Assembly (NCBI GenBank): GCA_949825065.1
Contig: OX463847.1
Location: 38,621,042-38,685,041, forward strand
Origin: Odontocerum albicorne
Lineage: Eukaryota > Arthropoda > Insecta > Trichoptera > Odontoceridae
Length of the DNA stretch: 64,000 nt
Reading direction: 5' to 3'
Made by a program: the position numbers and the translations under genes. Below the pieces are notes generated by a model, which had not been told where the DNA came from, ran no database searches, and worked only from the letters and a program-made list of their open reading frames with translations. Shown here piece by piece: positions 9,537-20,894 of this stretch (positions within the stretch are counted from its first letter, which is position 1; the number at the start of each line of letters is the position of its first letter).

Positions 9537-10821
9537 CGAGGGTGGTCCGATAAGTACTTAGCCTACAAAAGAATAACAACATTTTTGGAAAAGTGGCGAT
9601 TTATTTCATAATCTCCTTTGAGTTCGATACACTTGACCCAGCGATGCTCCAACTTCTTTAACCCGTCTGAAAAATACGTTTTCTGGAGGTCTGCAAAGTA
9701 AGCCTCCGTGGCGGCGATAACCTCATCCGACTCAAATTTCTGCCCGGCGAGTGACTTTTTCAAATTTGGAAACAAAAAGAAGTCGCACGGGGCCAAATCC
9801 GGAGAATACAGTGGATGGGGCAGCAGTTCGTAGCCTAATTCTACCAATTTGGCCGTGGCGACGGCGGAGGTGTGAGTCGGTGCATTGTCATGATGGAAGA
9901 GCACTTTTTTCTTCGCCAAATGGGGCCGTTTTTTCTGCAATTCGGTGTTGAATCGGCCCAATAATTCGGCATAGTAGAGCCCTGTGACCGTTTAGCCCTT
10001 CTCCAGGAAGTCGATGTAGATCACACCTTTTGAATCCCAGAAAACGGTGGCCATCAACTTTCTGGCCGATAGGACAGTCTTCGCCTTCTTCGGAGCACGT
10101 TCGCCGGGTGAAGTCCACTGTTTCGACTGTTGCTTGGTCTCGGGTGTGTACCAGTGTATCCATGTTTCGTCGACGGTCACGAAACGACGCAGAAACTCCC
10201 TTCGGATTGCGCTTAAACATCGTCAAACACTGCTCTGAAGTGGTCTCACGGTTGCGCTTGTTGTCCGGAGTGAGCAAACGCGGCACCCATCGCGCCGACA
10301 GCTTTCTCATGCCCAATACTTCATGCAGGATATGACCCACGCGGTCTTTTGAGATGCCTACTGTTTCAGCTATCTCGCGCACCTTCAATCGGCGGTCTGC
10401 CAATACGAGATCGTGGATTTTTGTCACGTTATCCTCCGTGGTAGCCGTTTTCGGGGCACCTGGGCGTGGCTCATCAAAAACCGACGTGCGACCACATTGA
10501 AACTCGTTAAACCAATTTTTGACGGTCGCCATCGAAGGAGAAGAGTCACCGTACACAGCATCCAAGCGCTCTTTGATTTCGCTGCGCGATTTCCCTTTCA
10601 AAAACAAGAATCGAATCACCGACCGTTATTGCTCTTTTTCCATTTTTCTCAAATCCGCGGACACGCTCGCTTCCACACGCGGTCAAAACAAAACTACGCG
10701 CCCGATTCGACTGAAATTTTGACAGTAGCTGTCAACGAGAATGTACTACGCGATAAAAAAATTCTCTTACGATAGTGGTGCCATCGGGCGGTGAGGCTAA
10801 GTACTTATCGGACCGCCCTCG
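9537..10821 (-). mobile_element. Full-length mariner (1285 bp) with TA duplication
   Basis: TA at 9535-9536 and 10822-10823 flank about 28-bp inverted ends (CGAGGGTGGTCCGATAAGTA...) that differ at one or two positions. The length is standard for mariner. A second copy of the same family is split between 32801-33107 and 37513-38083. Confidence 0.95.
9563..10643 (-). pseudogene. Mariner transposase, irritans-related, inactivated
   Basis: The frame starts at ATG 10641-10643 and has a stop at codon 6. It then reads the paired HTH domain (VIRFLFLKGKSRSEIKERL, TVKNWFNEF, KVREIAETVGISKDRVGHIL) and WVPRLLTPDNK. After a frameshift near 10200 come VTVDETWIHWYTPE, FWDSKGVIYIDFLEKG, a second stop near 9994, FHHDNAPTHTSAV and YSPDLAPCDFFLF. 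All three Asp residues of DD34D are present. A codon is missing at ESDEVIA (ESNEEVI in the other copy). A small deletion near 9610 removes the normal KGDYVEK stop. The copy is inactive. Confidence 0.92.
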
Positions 10822-10823
10822 TA

Positions 10824-11356
10824 CACTTACTACTATGGACATAGGAGTTGAGTGATAAAATAAAATATTATATAAAAAAATAAAATAAAATTGAATGTTT
10901 TTTTAATATTCTATTAAGGGTATTAATTATTATTACATTTTATTTGGGTACAATAGGTTAATATAAAAAATATTAAATTTTTTTTTTTCTTGTTGAGCAA
11001 AACAAAATTAATAAAATTGTTGGAAATTTATTAGAAAATGGAGATTTAAAAGTCAGTCCACAACCGTGTCTTGGGGATAATCACCAGCCTTCTGTTCTGG
11101 TCGTGCTTTATATTATATTATCATAAAAGCTATGAAATGCTTCCAGAATCCATTGCTTAAGAACTTGTAGATCATTGTATTTTGTAGTGCTGATTTCAGT
11201 TATCTGAGGCAAAGTGTGCGGAAAATCCAGTTTGTTGCCGTACCTTTGGGCGTAAATCTATGATTTCGAACACATAAAACAGCACTCCCATGGATTCCCT
11301 TGGTTATTTGGAATATATCATTGGTTAATTTTTTTTTCTTGAGACCAAGGGTACAT
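10824..11356. other. AT-rich spacer, nothing firmly recognised
   Basis: One minus-strand open stretch around 11230-11120 reads like a decayed protein but matches no family I know. Confidence 0.35.
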
Positions 11357-12487
11357 TATTTATTTATTTATTTAATTAACGACACAACAGTGTCTTTATA
11401 TACAAATGAACATGCGACAGGTTATAAAGTACTTAAAATTATTGACAAATAATACAAAACTTTATCTTAAACTAACATGAAGATACAAAAAGCAGTAGTT
11501 ATAATAAATTACAGTCATCGTTTTAAAATTATTTAATAATAATAATCTATATTTAATAATCTTTGAGAATTTTGTGGGAATTTTATGGATAGATATTGAG
11601 ATATAGAAAACACATGGCCTCATTAGTAGAACGAGATGCAAGTTGCTTTGCAGAATCAAAAGCTTCATACATGTTGATGCAGGGTTACTCAACTCCAGAG
11701 GCAAAGTATTGTCCTTAATGTTTCGTTTATATTACGTTATTTATATTAATAAAAGAGAGCACAAAGTTAGTAGCTATTTCTAAATATTGTTGTGATATTC
11801 TTGCGAATACTATATATACTTATATTAAAAATATCTAAATTGTTGCAAAACTCGTTTCCAAGTCTGCATACGAATTATAGAGGAGTTGATTTTATAATTA
11901 GTATAGCAATTTTCAGTATAAAAGGGATTGAGTTGTCTTGTGGATCTAGTGGGAATACGAAATGAAATACTTGCGAGTAAGTGAGGTGCATCAATCACTG
12001 AGTGAATGATTTTGTATAGCAGTACTATATCGGCTGTTTTTCTTCTGTAACACAGCTTCAAGAGTTTCACTGCATTTAATAAGTTGGGATAATTTCTTTG
12101 TTTATGTGGTATTCCAAGTTTAAAATTTATGAATCTTAGAAATTTGTTTTGTACACTTTCTAAAGTTTGTGCATGGGCGGCGTAATGAGGAGACCATATT
12201 GATGAGTTGTAGTCAAGGCGGCTGCGTACCAATGAGCAGTACAGCAGTTTTAATGTTCGTAAATCCGAGAAATGTTGGGCAGTTCTTAGTACAAATCCCA
12301 AGATTTTTGAACTCTCCCGAGTGATTTTGTTCACATGTTCTATAGTATAAATGAAAGTTTTTCATCAAATATAATTCCTAAGTCCCTTATAGAAGCTACA
12401 CGTTTTAATATATATTGATTAAGCGAATACTTGTGATTAATTGGATTTTTATTTCTATAAAAACTAATTGACTCACATTTACTCAGG
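11357..12487 (-). mobile_element. Jockey/CR1-like LINE, 3' part (split by piggyBac)
   Basis: The 3' tail is a short TTTA-type repeat at 11357-11380 (AAAT on the minus strand), typical of a LINE end. The coding part at 12334-11825 is the post-catalytic RT thumb and C-terminus, with motifs TLKLLYCSLVRSRLDYNSSIW and FLRFINFKL. Upstream, NLSKCESISFYR and DLGIIFDEKLSF follow with a frameshift near 12335. The sequence stops at TTAA 12488-12491. The missing 5' part resumes at 18091, and the reading frame continues exactly across the TTAA. This shows that 12492-18086 is a later insertion. Confidence 0.9.
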
Positions 12488-12592
12488 TTAACCCTTAGAG
12501 ATCGGATAAGATTTACGCGAAGTACTCCCTCAGACCGGCGAGAATTTTAAACATTGGAACGCACTTATAAACAATTTAATTATTCTTCACAC

Positions 12593-13209
12593 TGTTATGG
12601 CCTTTTGCAACGAAAACACTTTTAGAATTTCAACGTGTAGTTTTATTTGTATGAAGGTTGAATTACATTGATGTATAATATTAACAGTATTACATAAATA
12701 GTAACAGCTATGATCTTTACAAAGTAGCGGCTTTAAGAATAATGATGCTGCCTCAGATATGACGTCCTATTTAAAGCAAAGATAATTATACCACGACCCT
12801 TCAATAGATTAAGAAGGAATTCGTCGAGCATGTTATGTTTGCCCTTTAAGGTCAAATCTATATCGGTGATTTATCCATCGCAGCTTACCCATTTAGTGAT
12901 ATTTAATCTTTATTGATTTGGGCAGACGAGAGGACAACTTAAATATAATGCATTGAAGTTAAATTGACACTAATGTGATACTAGTACATGGTTAGTATCG
13001 ATAAGCTTGACAAGGGTATAATATAACTTATAATATTTATTTGAATGTGGATAAGATAACATCGGTTTTGGTGATTATACCGTGTTACAGATAATGCCAA
13101 TATTAATAGGTTCTTAGATAAGTGGTACATTGGTTTGCATAATATATTGAGGGTGAATGAGATAAGAAGATAAGATTAACATGTGCTGGCAGTAGATAGA
13201 TACATGACA
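12593..13209. repeat. Solo-LTR-like repeat, copy 1 (about 617 bp)
   Basis: Begins TGTTATGGCCTTTTGC and ends CATGACA, flanked by ACAC at 12589-12592 and 13210-13213. It is homologous to 42605-about 43130, which shares long blocks including TGACGTCCTATTTAAAGCAA. The TG..CA ends, 4-bp duplication and lack of coding fit a solo LTR of a gypsy-type element, but no internal region of this family is in the window. Confidence 0.55.
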
Positions 13210-13213
13210 ACAC

Positions 13214-13611
13214 AAAAGGAATAAAGTTACCAAATAAACAGCATATTACAGTCAAATGTTGTACCTTTGTGTTAGTATAAAAATAATAAGAGTTTTTTGT
13301 TTCATATTGACTTTAAAAAAATAAATAAAAATATATTACCGTGAGAATGGAGCTGCCACTTAAGTTAATCATTTATGGGATTTTTTATTATAAGGTCTAT
13401 CGTAAACATTTAGTCATCCACATCGAGAATGTACTTTTGAACATGATCTCCATATACAAAAATTTTCTTTATCGGAAAGAATCATAGTAATAATTAAATT
13501 TAATGGAAGGTCTAAAAAAATATCTCGGCACAAACACACACTCGCGCAACTGTTCGTCGGCATATGGATAGGGTGTCCATGCATTAGTATTGTAGATGTA
13601 ACTTTTAAAAT
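13214..13611. other. piggyBac 1 3' noncoding region
   Basis: AT-rich sequence between the LTR-like repeat and the transposase stop codon. Nothing further recognised. Confidence 0.5.
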
Positions 13612-14711
13612 TCAAAACTTTTGAATTGTGTGATATGCCTTAAAACAATTAGTTGGACATAAAGCAACTTCGCAGTCACTACACCAATAACGAGTTTGAA
13701 CACGTTTCTGAGGCTGCCGCGTAGTATTTTTACATACAAAACACCGCTGATAAACCGATTGTCTCTTAGAATTGATAGTTTGTGGAATGTCTGATAAAAA
13801 ACGTCGTGCACTTAGCCTAAGGGGATGGTCACCACTTTGTTTAGATTTAGGTGTTGACTCCGGATGATGATATTTTTGTAGAAGTTGTCGAACAACTTCT
13901 AATTGGAAGTCTGTTAGGCTCACGTCTTTTTTTGTCTTAAACTTAAACATCGCGTGAGCATTTATTAAGACCACGTCAATTGTACAAAACGCGATCTTTT
14001 TGTACCACTTATTGGTTTTACGGACGCACTCTACAAAAGTGATCATCATATCTGACCTGTCTACGGAGCCCATGTGTTTGTTGTAACTAACTACACACGA
14101 TGGTTTCACAATAGCGGCTTTTGTTTTGTAATCGACTTTGCCGGTTTCTATTGGTGACGCATCTTGTGCAGTTGTCAACATGTGCACATCTCTCTTGTCG
14201 TGCCATTTTACAGCAAGTAGACATCCAGAAGTCATTGATGATGTTTCACCTTTCTGCACGATTCCAAATTTTGGCAGGTACTTCCTAATTATTTTTACTG
14301 TTCCACAGGCGTTGGTTTTTTGATCGTGCAAATACTTAAATAAAGTTGGACTTGAGTACCAGTTATCCGTATAAACGGTATGCCCTTTACACAAATATTC
14401 TGATAGTAGGGGCACAACCACTTTTCCCGAAACCCCCATATCCTTGGATAATTGTTCGTCTATATTACTTACGGGTATTTCGGTTTTTGTTCCACAATAA
14501 ATAATTAATTTTAAAACTAAACCGGTTTCACAATCGCACAGAACAAAGAGTTTAATTCCAAATTTGTGCCTTTTTGTCGGCAAATACTGTTTTATTCGTA
14601 ACCTACCTTTGAATAATACTAGTGACTCATCGATACACAAATTTTTAAAAGGATAAAAAAAACTTAAAATTTTCACACACCGTATCGACAAAGCTCTTAT
14701 TTTATATAGAA
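13612..14711 (-). pseudogene. piggyBac 1 transposase, C-terminal part
   Basis: About 365 residues in one open frame. CIDESLVLFKGRL carries the first catalytic Asp, VYTDNWYSSPTLF the second and MGSVDRSDMM the third (DDD). A C-terminal cysteine-rich zinc domain follows (CFVCKN...YWCSDCEVALCPTNCFKAYH), which in piggyBac binds the TIRs. The frame continues into the N-terminal part at 16874 once Tigger and one TA are removed. This half is undamaged, and the lesions lie in the N-terminal part. Confidence 0.92.
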
Positions 14712-14713
14712 TA

Positions 14714-16871
14714 CAGTGGAACCTCTATCTATCGTTTTGGAAGGGACCTATTGAAAATAACCATGAATGCGGGAAAACAATGAATGTGGGAATATAGAAA
14801 AAAACACATGAATATTTAAATGTTTAATAGGTACATACATATTCTAAAAAATACATGTTTTAGGTATATGTACATCAATTTGTTTAAATAAAAATAACAT
14901 AATAAAATATTGTAAGAAAATCAAAAAAAAAAAGCTGCACAAAAGAATGAAACACAAATAAAAAAACACATGAAGTTGAATACAAAAAACATATTTTTAT
15001 TTAAAATAATCCATCATGGACATTTGTTTTTTGGCTTTTTTACTGCCGTGAGAAATTAAAATGTTTTCTGTGCTGCTTATCACACTTTTTTCAGCATCTG
15101 TAATTTCATGAGCATACAGAAATGTTTTTAATTTTTCAAACATTGTGCACGCTTCCAAAAATGAAGGGATAGGTGGCGGATCCTCTTCATCGAGATCTTC
15201 CTCTGCTACAGTCTCTTTCAAGCTTGCGTCACACAAGTTTTCTATTGTTTCGATCCCACATGTTGGGATATTGTCGTCGAATGTAACAAAATTATCAAAA
15301 TTAATATCAGCATCCAATCTGAGCCAATCATCTTCAGAAACCTCAACTTGTTCTTCTTGTTGTTCATCTGATGATGCTACTGATGCTACAATGCCATACC
15401 CACACTTCTTAAAGCAGTTAACAACTGTAGACTGTTTCACCTGACGCCAAGCAGTCAATGTAAAGTGTAGTGCCTGGAGAACGTCAATCTTTAACTGTGT
15501 TTTATTGACAGTAGTGCCTAGATCCATTAGACAGATAGCCTTCCGTACAAGTTGTTTCCGGTAATATCCCTTGAAACTCTTGATGATGCCCATATCTAAG
15601 GGTTGCAAAACGCTTGTACAATTGGCAGGATAAAACACAATTTTCACATTCTTTAAAAATGTCGTATCAGTCGAGTGAGCTGCACAGTTGTCAACAAACA
15701 TTAAAATTTTTCGTCGTTTTACGCGCATTTCTGTGTCAAGGTCCTTTAAAAACAAATTAAAAATGTTGGTTGTCATCCATGCCTTTTTGTTTGCATAATA
15801 TTTTACGGGTAATGTTTTTGTGTTCTTAAAACACCTAGGCTTCAGTGATTTGCCAATGACGAGTGGCTCTCGCATGTCGGATCCATCACTGTTGACGCAA
15901 AACAACACAGAAATCCTCTCTTTCGACCCTTTACCGCCGTGGCAGGACTCGCCCTTTAACGTCAATGTGCCGTTAGGCAGACAATTATAAAACAAGCCAG
16001 TTTCATCGGCATTGTAGATATCCCGAGGCTCGTATTGCTCCAAATGTTTTGGAAGCTCATTTATCCACAATGATGTCGTTGTTAGATCTACGGATCCACT
16101 CTCTCCTGCTAGCTTCTTGTATACAAGACCGTGTCGATCTTTGAATCGACTTATCCATCCATTTGATGCTGCAAAATCGTTAATGCCAAGTCTTTCCGCA
16201 ATTTGTTTGGCTTTCTCTCGAATAATGCTTCCATCAATCGGAATGTTTACGGCACGTGATTGTTGGTACCAGGAAAAGAGAATTTTCTCCAGCTCGCTAA
16301 ACTTCGATTCTTTACTGGTTTTTCTAGTTTTCGATGATTTTCCACATTTTCGTATCTGTTCACGAATTTCATTTTTCGTTGAGTAAATCGAATTCAACGT
16401 GGATGCCGCGATTCCTAAACGCTTTGCTACATCAACGCGTTTTTCAGCAGGATTTTTTTCCACTTCCTCGATAATGTTCAATCTTTCTTGAAGAGTGCGC
16501 ACTTTTTTCACGGGTCGGTTCATTTTTATGGTTAAAGGGCTCAAAAACAAGGGAGTAAAAATACAACTGCACCGACTGCTGTGCTTGAATGCTTAAAGCC
16601 AACTGCCGTCGACATACCGGCGTGGGCGGCGCGGCAGCCGACAGAAGCGACAAACCGTTCGTTTCTCTCTCTCGCTCTTGAATGTTTTTGACCATTTACA
16701 AACGAAATTTGCCGCGTAATTTAAACGATAAATGCGGTAAAATGATGCATAGGTAAACGATCGATGCGATCTATTTTTTAGTGTTTTGTATGAAATAAAT
16801 TGGGACCTGAAGAAACAACGATACATACGGGAAAACGATTATTCGAGGAACGATAGATAGAGGTTCCACTG
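14714..16871 (-). mobile_element. pogo/Tigger transposon (2158 bp)
   Basis: Perfect inverted ends of at least 23 bp (CAGTGGAACCTCTATCTATC...) are flanked by TA at 14712-14713 and 16872-16873. It is inserted inside the piggyBac 1 transposase gene, whose frame is restored by its removal. The perfect TIRs and open transposase suggest one of the youngest insertions in the window. Confidence 0.96.
14997..16523 (-). CDS. Tigger transposase, intact 508 aa, PIP-box C-terminus
   Basis: One uninterrupted frame. I chose the Met at 16523 (MNRPVKKVRT), although an in-frame Met nine codons earlier exists. Residues about 5-60 form the CENP-B N-type HTH (LQERLNIIEEVEKN, VAKRLGIAASTLNSI). Residues about 70-140 form the second CENP-B HTH (WISRFKDRHGL). 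The DDE catalytic core shows YNADETGLF, MFVDNCAAHS and QPLDMGIIKSFK. The C-terminus ends KKQMSMMDYFK, a match to the PCNA-binding consensus Qxx(h)xx(aromatic)2. The Drosophila pogo transposase is known to bind PCNA. It acts in the nucleus and inserts at TA. All required residues are present, so it may be functional. Confidence 0.94.
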   Translation of the reverse strand: MNRPVKKVRTLQERLNIIEEVEKNPAEKRVDVAKRLGIAASTLNSIYSTKNEIREQIRKCGKSSKTRKTSKESKFSELEKILFSWYQQSRAVNIPIDGSIIREKAKQIAERLGINDFAASNGWISRFKDRHGLVYKKLAGESGSVDLTTTSLWINELPKHLEQYEPRDIYNADETGLFYNCLPNGTLTLKGESCHGGKGSKERISVLFCVNSDGSDMREPLVIGKSLKPRCFKNTKTLPVKYYANKKAWMTTNIFNLFLKDLDTEMRVKRRKILMFVDNCAAHSTDTTFLKNVKIVFYPANCTSVLQPLDMGIIKSFKGYYRKQLVRKAICLMDLGTTVNKTQLKIDVLQALHFTLTAWRQVKQSTVVNCFKKCGYGIVASVASSDEQQEEQVEVSEDDWLRLDADINFDNFVTFDDNIPTCGIETIENLCDASLKETVAEEDLDEEDPPPIPSFLEACTMFEKLKTFLYAHEITDAEKSVISSTENILISHGSKKAKKQMSMMDYFK

Positions 16872-16873
16872 TA

Positions 16874-17502
16874 TCGTCTTTTGGCTGTTTGCAACTATCG
16901 GAAAAATGTAGCATACTCAGAATAGACAAATATCTATCTCGTGACATTGTCTCGCCAAAAATTGGTGACGATATTAATTTGTCCTTTGTCCAATATTGCC
17001 TGATCCTGCTTTTTTTGCTCCGAACCATAAGCATTGATAAAGCGAAAAATAGATATATTTCATCAGCATTCACGGGCTTCCATTCATTCATTTGTGAATG
17101 CTGGGAAAATGTTTTTTTTTTATCTTTAGTTGATCATAATATCTATTAGTTTCTTCAGAAACTTTTCTCACTATGTCACTACTCAAAAATAGTTCAAAAT
17201 AATCTATTTCCTGACTTTCTTCATTGAGATCGCAATTTCTCAATCCAGATTGTTGGTTGAAGTCACGCAATACTGGACGAAAGTTAATGCCATTTAGCCA
17301 CTCAGATGAAATATTGTCTACATTTACGGTTGATGTGAGCTCTGTATTATCTAAAAAAAATAGAATTGTCAATTTCACTATCACTAATTTCTGAAGGATC
17401 ATCGACGTCCTCAATATTATCCGGTATATAATCTTCGTCGTCACTCATAGAAAAATCAGAATCAATGTCTAGAATATACTGTTCTATTGCATCATCACCC
17501 AT
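16874..17502 (-). pseudogene. piggyBac 1 transposase, N-terminal part
   Basis: The start Met at 17500-17502 opens an acidic N-terminus (MGDDAIEQYILDIDSDFS). The frame shifts in the T-run near 17356 and again in a T-run near 17115. It then reads MNEWKPVNADEIYLFFALSM and MSRDRYLSILSMLHFSDS, the usual segment before the first catalytic Asp. Both lesions are homopolymer indels, so sequencing error is possible. The gene is continued at 14711 across the Tigger. Confidence 0.88.
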
Positions 17503-18086
17503 CTTTTAAATTATGAAAGGGTTCAATAAACAGAAAAATAGTTATACACTCAAACAAAACATCAATGTTCACAAACCAGCATTATTACGAATAAAAATCT
17601 ACACAAATAATAAAATTAAATGAGTTCGCTCACACAAAAATGATTGTTTATAAAAAAAAAACATAAATTACAAGGAACTCCGAACGTAATGTCTAATAAA
17701 TAACAATATAAGTCACCCTAAATAAACATACACTCGAGATCAAGTACGTATACCGACACACATAAAACACTACCACTTCGCGACTCGGCGGTTATATGAC
17801 TGTATGGGTAACCTATGGCCGCTATGCGCGAAGTCTTCATGGGACACATGTTACAATAAAATAAAATAATATTAAACATTCATATAAGAAGGGTGAAACT
17901 TTAATTCCAAATCACAGAAAATATATGAATGTATACGCTACACTTTTTTACTTTTGATCCGTAGTAGTAAATTTACATAATTATAAACGTTTTATACAGA
18001 GAATATGTGCGAGCTGCGGATGTAGCCAGCCGGCATTTGGGCCCGATTTTATTCCACTTCATATGTACCCAGCCGGACTATGAGGG
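17503..18086. other. piggyBac 1 5' end region
   Basis: Noncoding leader and 5' terminus of piggyBac 1. The motif CCAGCCGG occurs twice close to the end (near 18032 and 18070), a possible subterminal transposase site. Confidence 0.5.
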
Positions 18087-18090
18087 TTAA

Positions 18091-20070
18091 AGTGCAGTTT
18101 ATTGGTGGTACACCATTGTTGTAATTTATTTAAATTTTCTTGTAATTTAAGGCAATCAGCTGAATTATTTATGACTGAACATTTTTAAATCATCAGTAAA
18201 AAGTAAAATGTCTACATCACTAAGTGTGTCAACTATATCATTAACGAATAAGAGAAATAATATTGGTCCTAGATGCGATCCTTGGGGTACATCGCTTGTA
18301 GCTGTGAAGGGATATGAAAGACAATCGATTTTGAAGTATTCGGTTTTTAATGTAGCTTTCGATCCAGTCTAAGAGCGGGCTAACTATTCCTAAAGCTTTT
18401 AGTTTACTTAATAGTATATTATGTGATACTTTGTCAAATGCTTTACTGAAATCTGTGTAAATTGAGTCCACTTGTTTTCCATTTGACAATGAATTGAAAA
18501 TATAGTTTTCATATTCGAGTAGATTAGTCAGTGTGGATCTACCTGAAATAAATCCATGCTGTTGAGTGATAATAATATTGCGAATCGAATCAACAATTTT
18601 GTCTAGGATAAGACTCGAATAATTTAGAAATCGTTGATTGTATACAAATCGGTCTATAATTTGAAACATCTTTTTTGTCACCTTGTATATTGGCGTGAGA
18701 AAACTTGATTTCCATATTTGTGGAAATCGACCTTCCACCAATGATTTATTAAATAGAATTTGCAACGGATATGCTAAAACTGATGCACAGTTTTTAAAAA
18801 ATATGGGAGGTACATTGTCCGGACCCGCAGACTTAAATAAGTCAAGTTTATTTATTTTTTTAACTACTTCGTTCAACGTGACGAAGCATGAAGAAAGGTT
18901 AACAGTATTGGAATATGAAGGTGTGGGATTAGATACATTGGGTGAATCCACTTAATGTACACTTTTAAAGAAGTCCGCAAATAAATTGATAATCCCATCC
19001 ACAGTATCAGTAGATTTCTGGTCATAAAACATGCAACTTGGGATGTTTGAGTCATTTTTTCTCAATGAATTTACATAATTCCAGACGTTTTTCAAATTGT
19101 TATTGATGTTATTCTCGCTTTGTTTTACAAATTCTGATATATCTCTATCAGAATACTCTGAATTTGTAAAACAAAATTTAGTGTATTCTGATATATCTCT
19201 AGATGTTTTATATGTCTTGTGCGCAGTCTTTTTCTTTATTACGAGGTTTATCAACTCTCTGTTGAACCATTTTGGATACTTAGATTGGATTATCATCTTA
19301 TAGGGAACAAATTTTTTAATAGCTGTGTTAATGTAATGATAAAATAAATGAATATTATCGTCTAGGCTTCTGGAGTTGTGAGCATCCCAATCACACGTGT
19401 CTGGAAATTTTGCATTGTCTTCAAAGTCTGTCGTGATACATATATTTAAGGGTGGATGGTGATGATCTATTGGCAATAGTTCATCTTCTGTTAGACTTAC
19501 TAAAACACTTTTTTCACTTGTAAATATAAGATCTAGGGTTCAATTGTTTTTGTTTGTAATTCTGTTCACTTGATTGATCCCTAAAAAGTCTGCCATATCT
19601 AATATGATTTTAGCACTGTCAGATATATTTTGTGATGTAATGTCAGTATTATTTTCATTCCACTTAATACACTGAAGGTTGTAGTCACCGGCTATGACTA
19701 GTTCGCAGTCAGGGTAGTGTAGACGGATGATCTCTAGATCTTCACTATGCTTTGTATAGGTGGAACATGGAGAGTTTGGTGGAATATAGATACAGCCAAA
19801 TATGATTTTTCTCGAGTTGATATATAACACAATGAATATTTGCTCAATATCTTGATGAACTGGTTTGCTTAGTTTAAATCTATAGTTTTTCGGGATGGCT
19901 ATTAGGACTCCACCACCTCTGGTTTTTTGACTTGTAGTTGGGTTACGGTCAAACCGATGTACTGCATGGTTGATGAATCCTAATTCGCCGGAGTGTATAC
20001 TATCATCGAGCCAGGTTTCGGTAAATATAAATACGTCGTGATTCATGGTGTAGAGAGCAGCATTCAATTA
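18091..20070 (-). pseudogene. LINE ORF2: endonuclease and RT fingers/palm (5' part of split LINE)
   Basis: Minus-strand ORF2 of a Jockey/CR1-like LINE, continuing into 12487-11825 across piggyBac 1. The endonuclease is read at 20067-19540 (FIFTETWLDDSI, LVIAGDYNLQC) and the linker at 19476-18952. RT begins at 18951: GPDNVPPIFFKNC, HGFISGRST, DSIYTDFSKAFDKVSHNIL. Near 18187 the active site reads LLFTDDLKMF, with Thr in place of Ala in the FADD box. Stops or frameshifts lie near 19540, 18955 and 18350. It is inactive. Confidence 0.88.
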
Positions 20071-20195
20071 GTTTAGTTTGGTTGTGAGTCCACGAAGATT
20101 TTGGTAATAACAGGTGATGCTTGAGGGTTTTTTATGCGAGTTAGTTGACACTGTAGTAGTTATTTTAGTATATTCATGAAGTTCAGATGACTTTT

Positions 20196-20770
20196 TTAGT
20201 TTTTTGAAAACTGGTTGACAATGGTGGGAATCGAGTTAACATGTTTTATGGTAAGCCCTGATTCGCCATTGTTTAGTCGGTTACTTAGCGATTCACGAAC
20301 GTCTCTTAGACGTTTAAGTTGCAATGGAGTTAGGTCATTATAGATTTTTATATCTTCTTTCACTTTATGTCGCTGTCGGAGAACTGTCTTAGGGGCGACT
20401 GAATCCTTAAATACTACTTTAATAGCTCTGGCTTCATTTTCTTCGGGTTTACCTAAACGATAGGTTTTTAAAATATCTCCTTCTATAGATGGTTCAATTA
20501 ATTTCAATAAATTGGACACTTTATTGGCGTCTTCGGTAATTTTATCAACTTGGTTGTTAAGGGCGCTTTCCGGAATATTTCGCAAAATTAAATTTTTCAT
20601 TCTTATATTTTGTTCGTTCATTTCATTGACGGTTTCATAAATGTTTTCAGATACTGCTTGCATGCTCGGCTGAGTCTTCACAATTTCCTTGTAGGCTCTT
20701 AATTCACCTTCCATGTTGGCCATTTGTTTTAGCCATTTCGCAAATTAATCCCATTAGGTCATTGGTTTTA
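20196..20770 (-). pseudogene. LINE ORF1 (RNA-binding protein remnant)
   Basis: About 175 residues rich in charged amino acids: a coiled-coil-like N-terminus, then LILRNIPESA, TYRLGKPEENEARAIKVVF and IYNDLTPLQLKRLRDVRESL. This pattern resembles the RRM/CTD ORF1 proteins of CR1/L2-type LINEs. Sequence upstream of 20723 continues in another frame. It lies 126 bp upstream of ORF2 of the same element. Confidence 0.7.
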
Positions 20771-20894
20771 AAGACTAGTTTACCAATCTGGTCTTTGCTG
20801 AAATATTTGATGTATATAGTGCACACAAACTTTTCAAGTCGCCTATCTCCATCGACATTTCTTTAAAAGGCATCGTGCGCCGACATGACCTAAC

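Larger units (their letters stand above)
12492..18086 (-). mobile_element. piggyBac 1, nested composite (5595 bp)
   Basis: TTAA at 12488-12491 and 18087-18090 is the fixed piggyBac target. The ends begin CCCTTAGAG on the left and, read inward, CCCTCATAG on the right. The host LINE frame closes perfectly when the block and one TTAA are removed. About half of the length is later insertions: Tigger at 14714-16871 and an LTR-like repeat at 12593-13209. The net piggyBac is about 2.8 kb, normal for the family. Confidence 0.92.
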
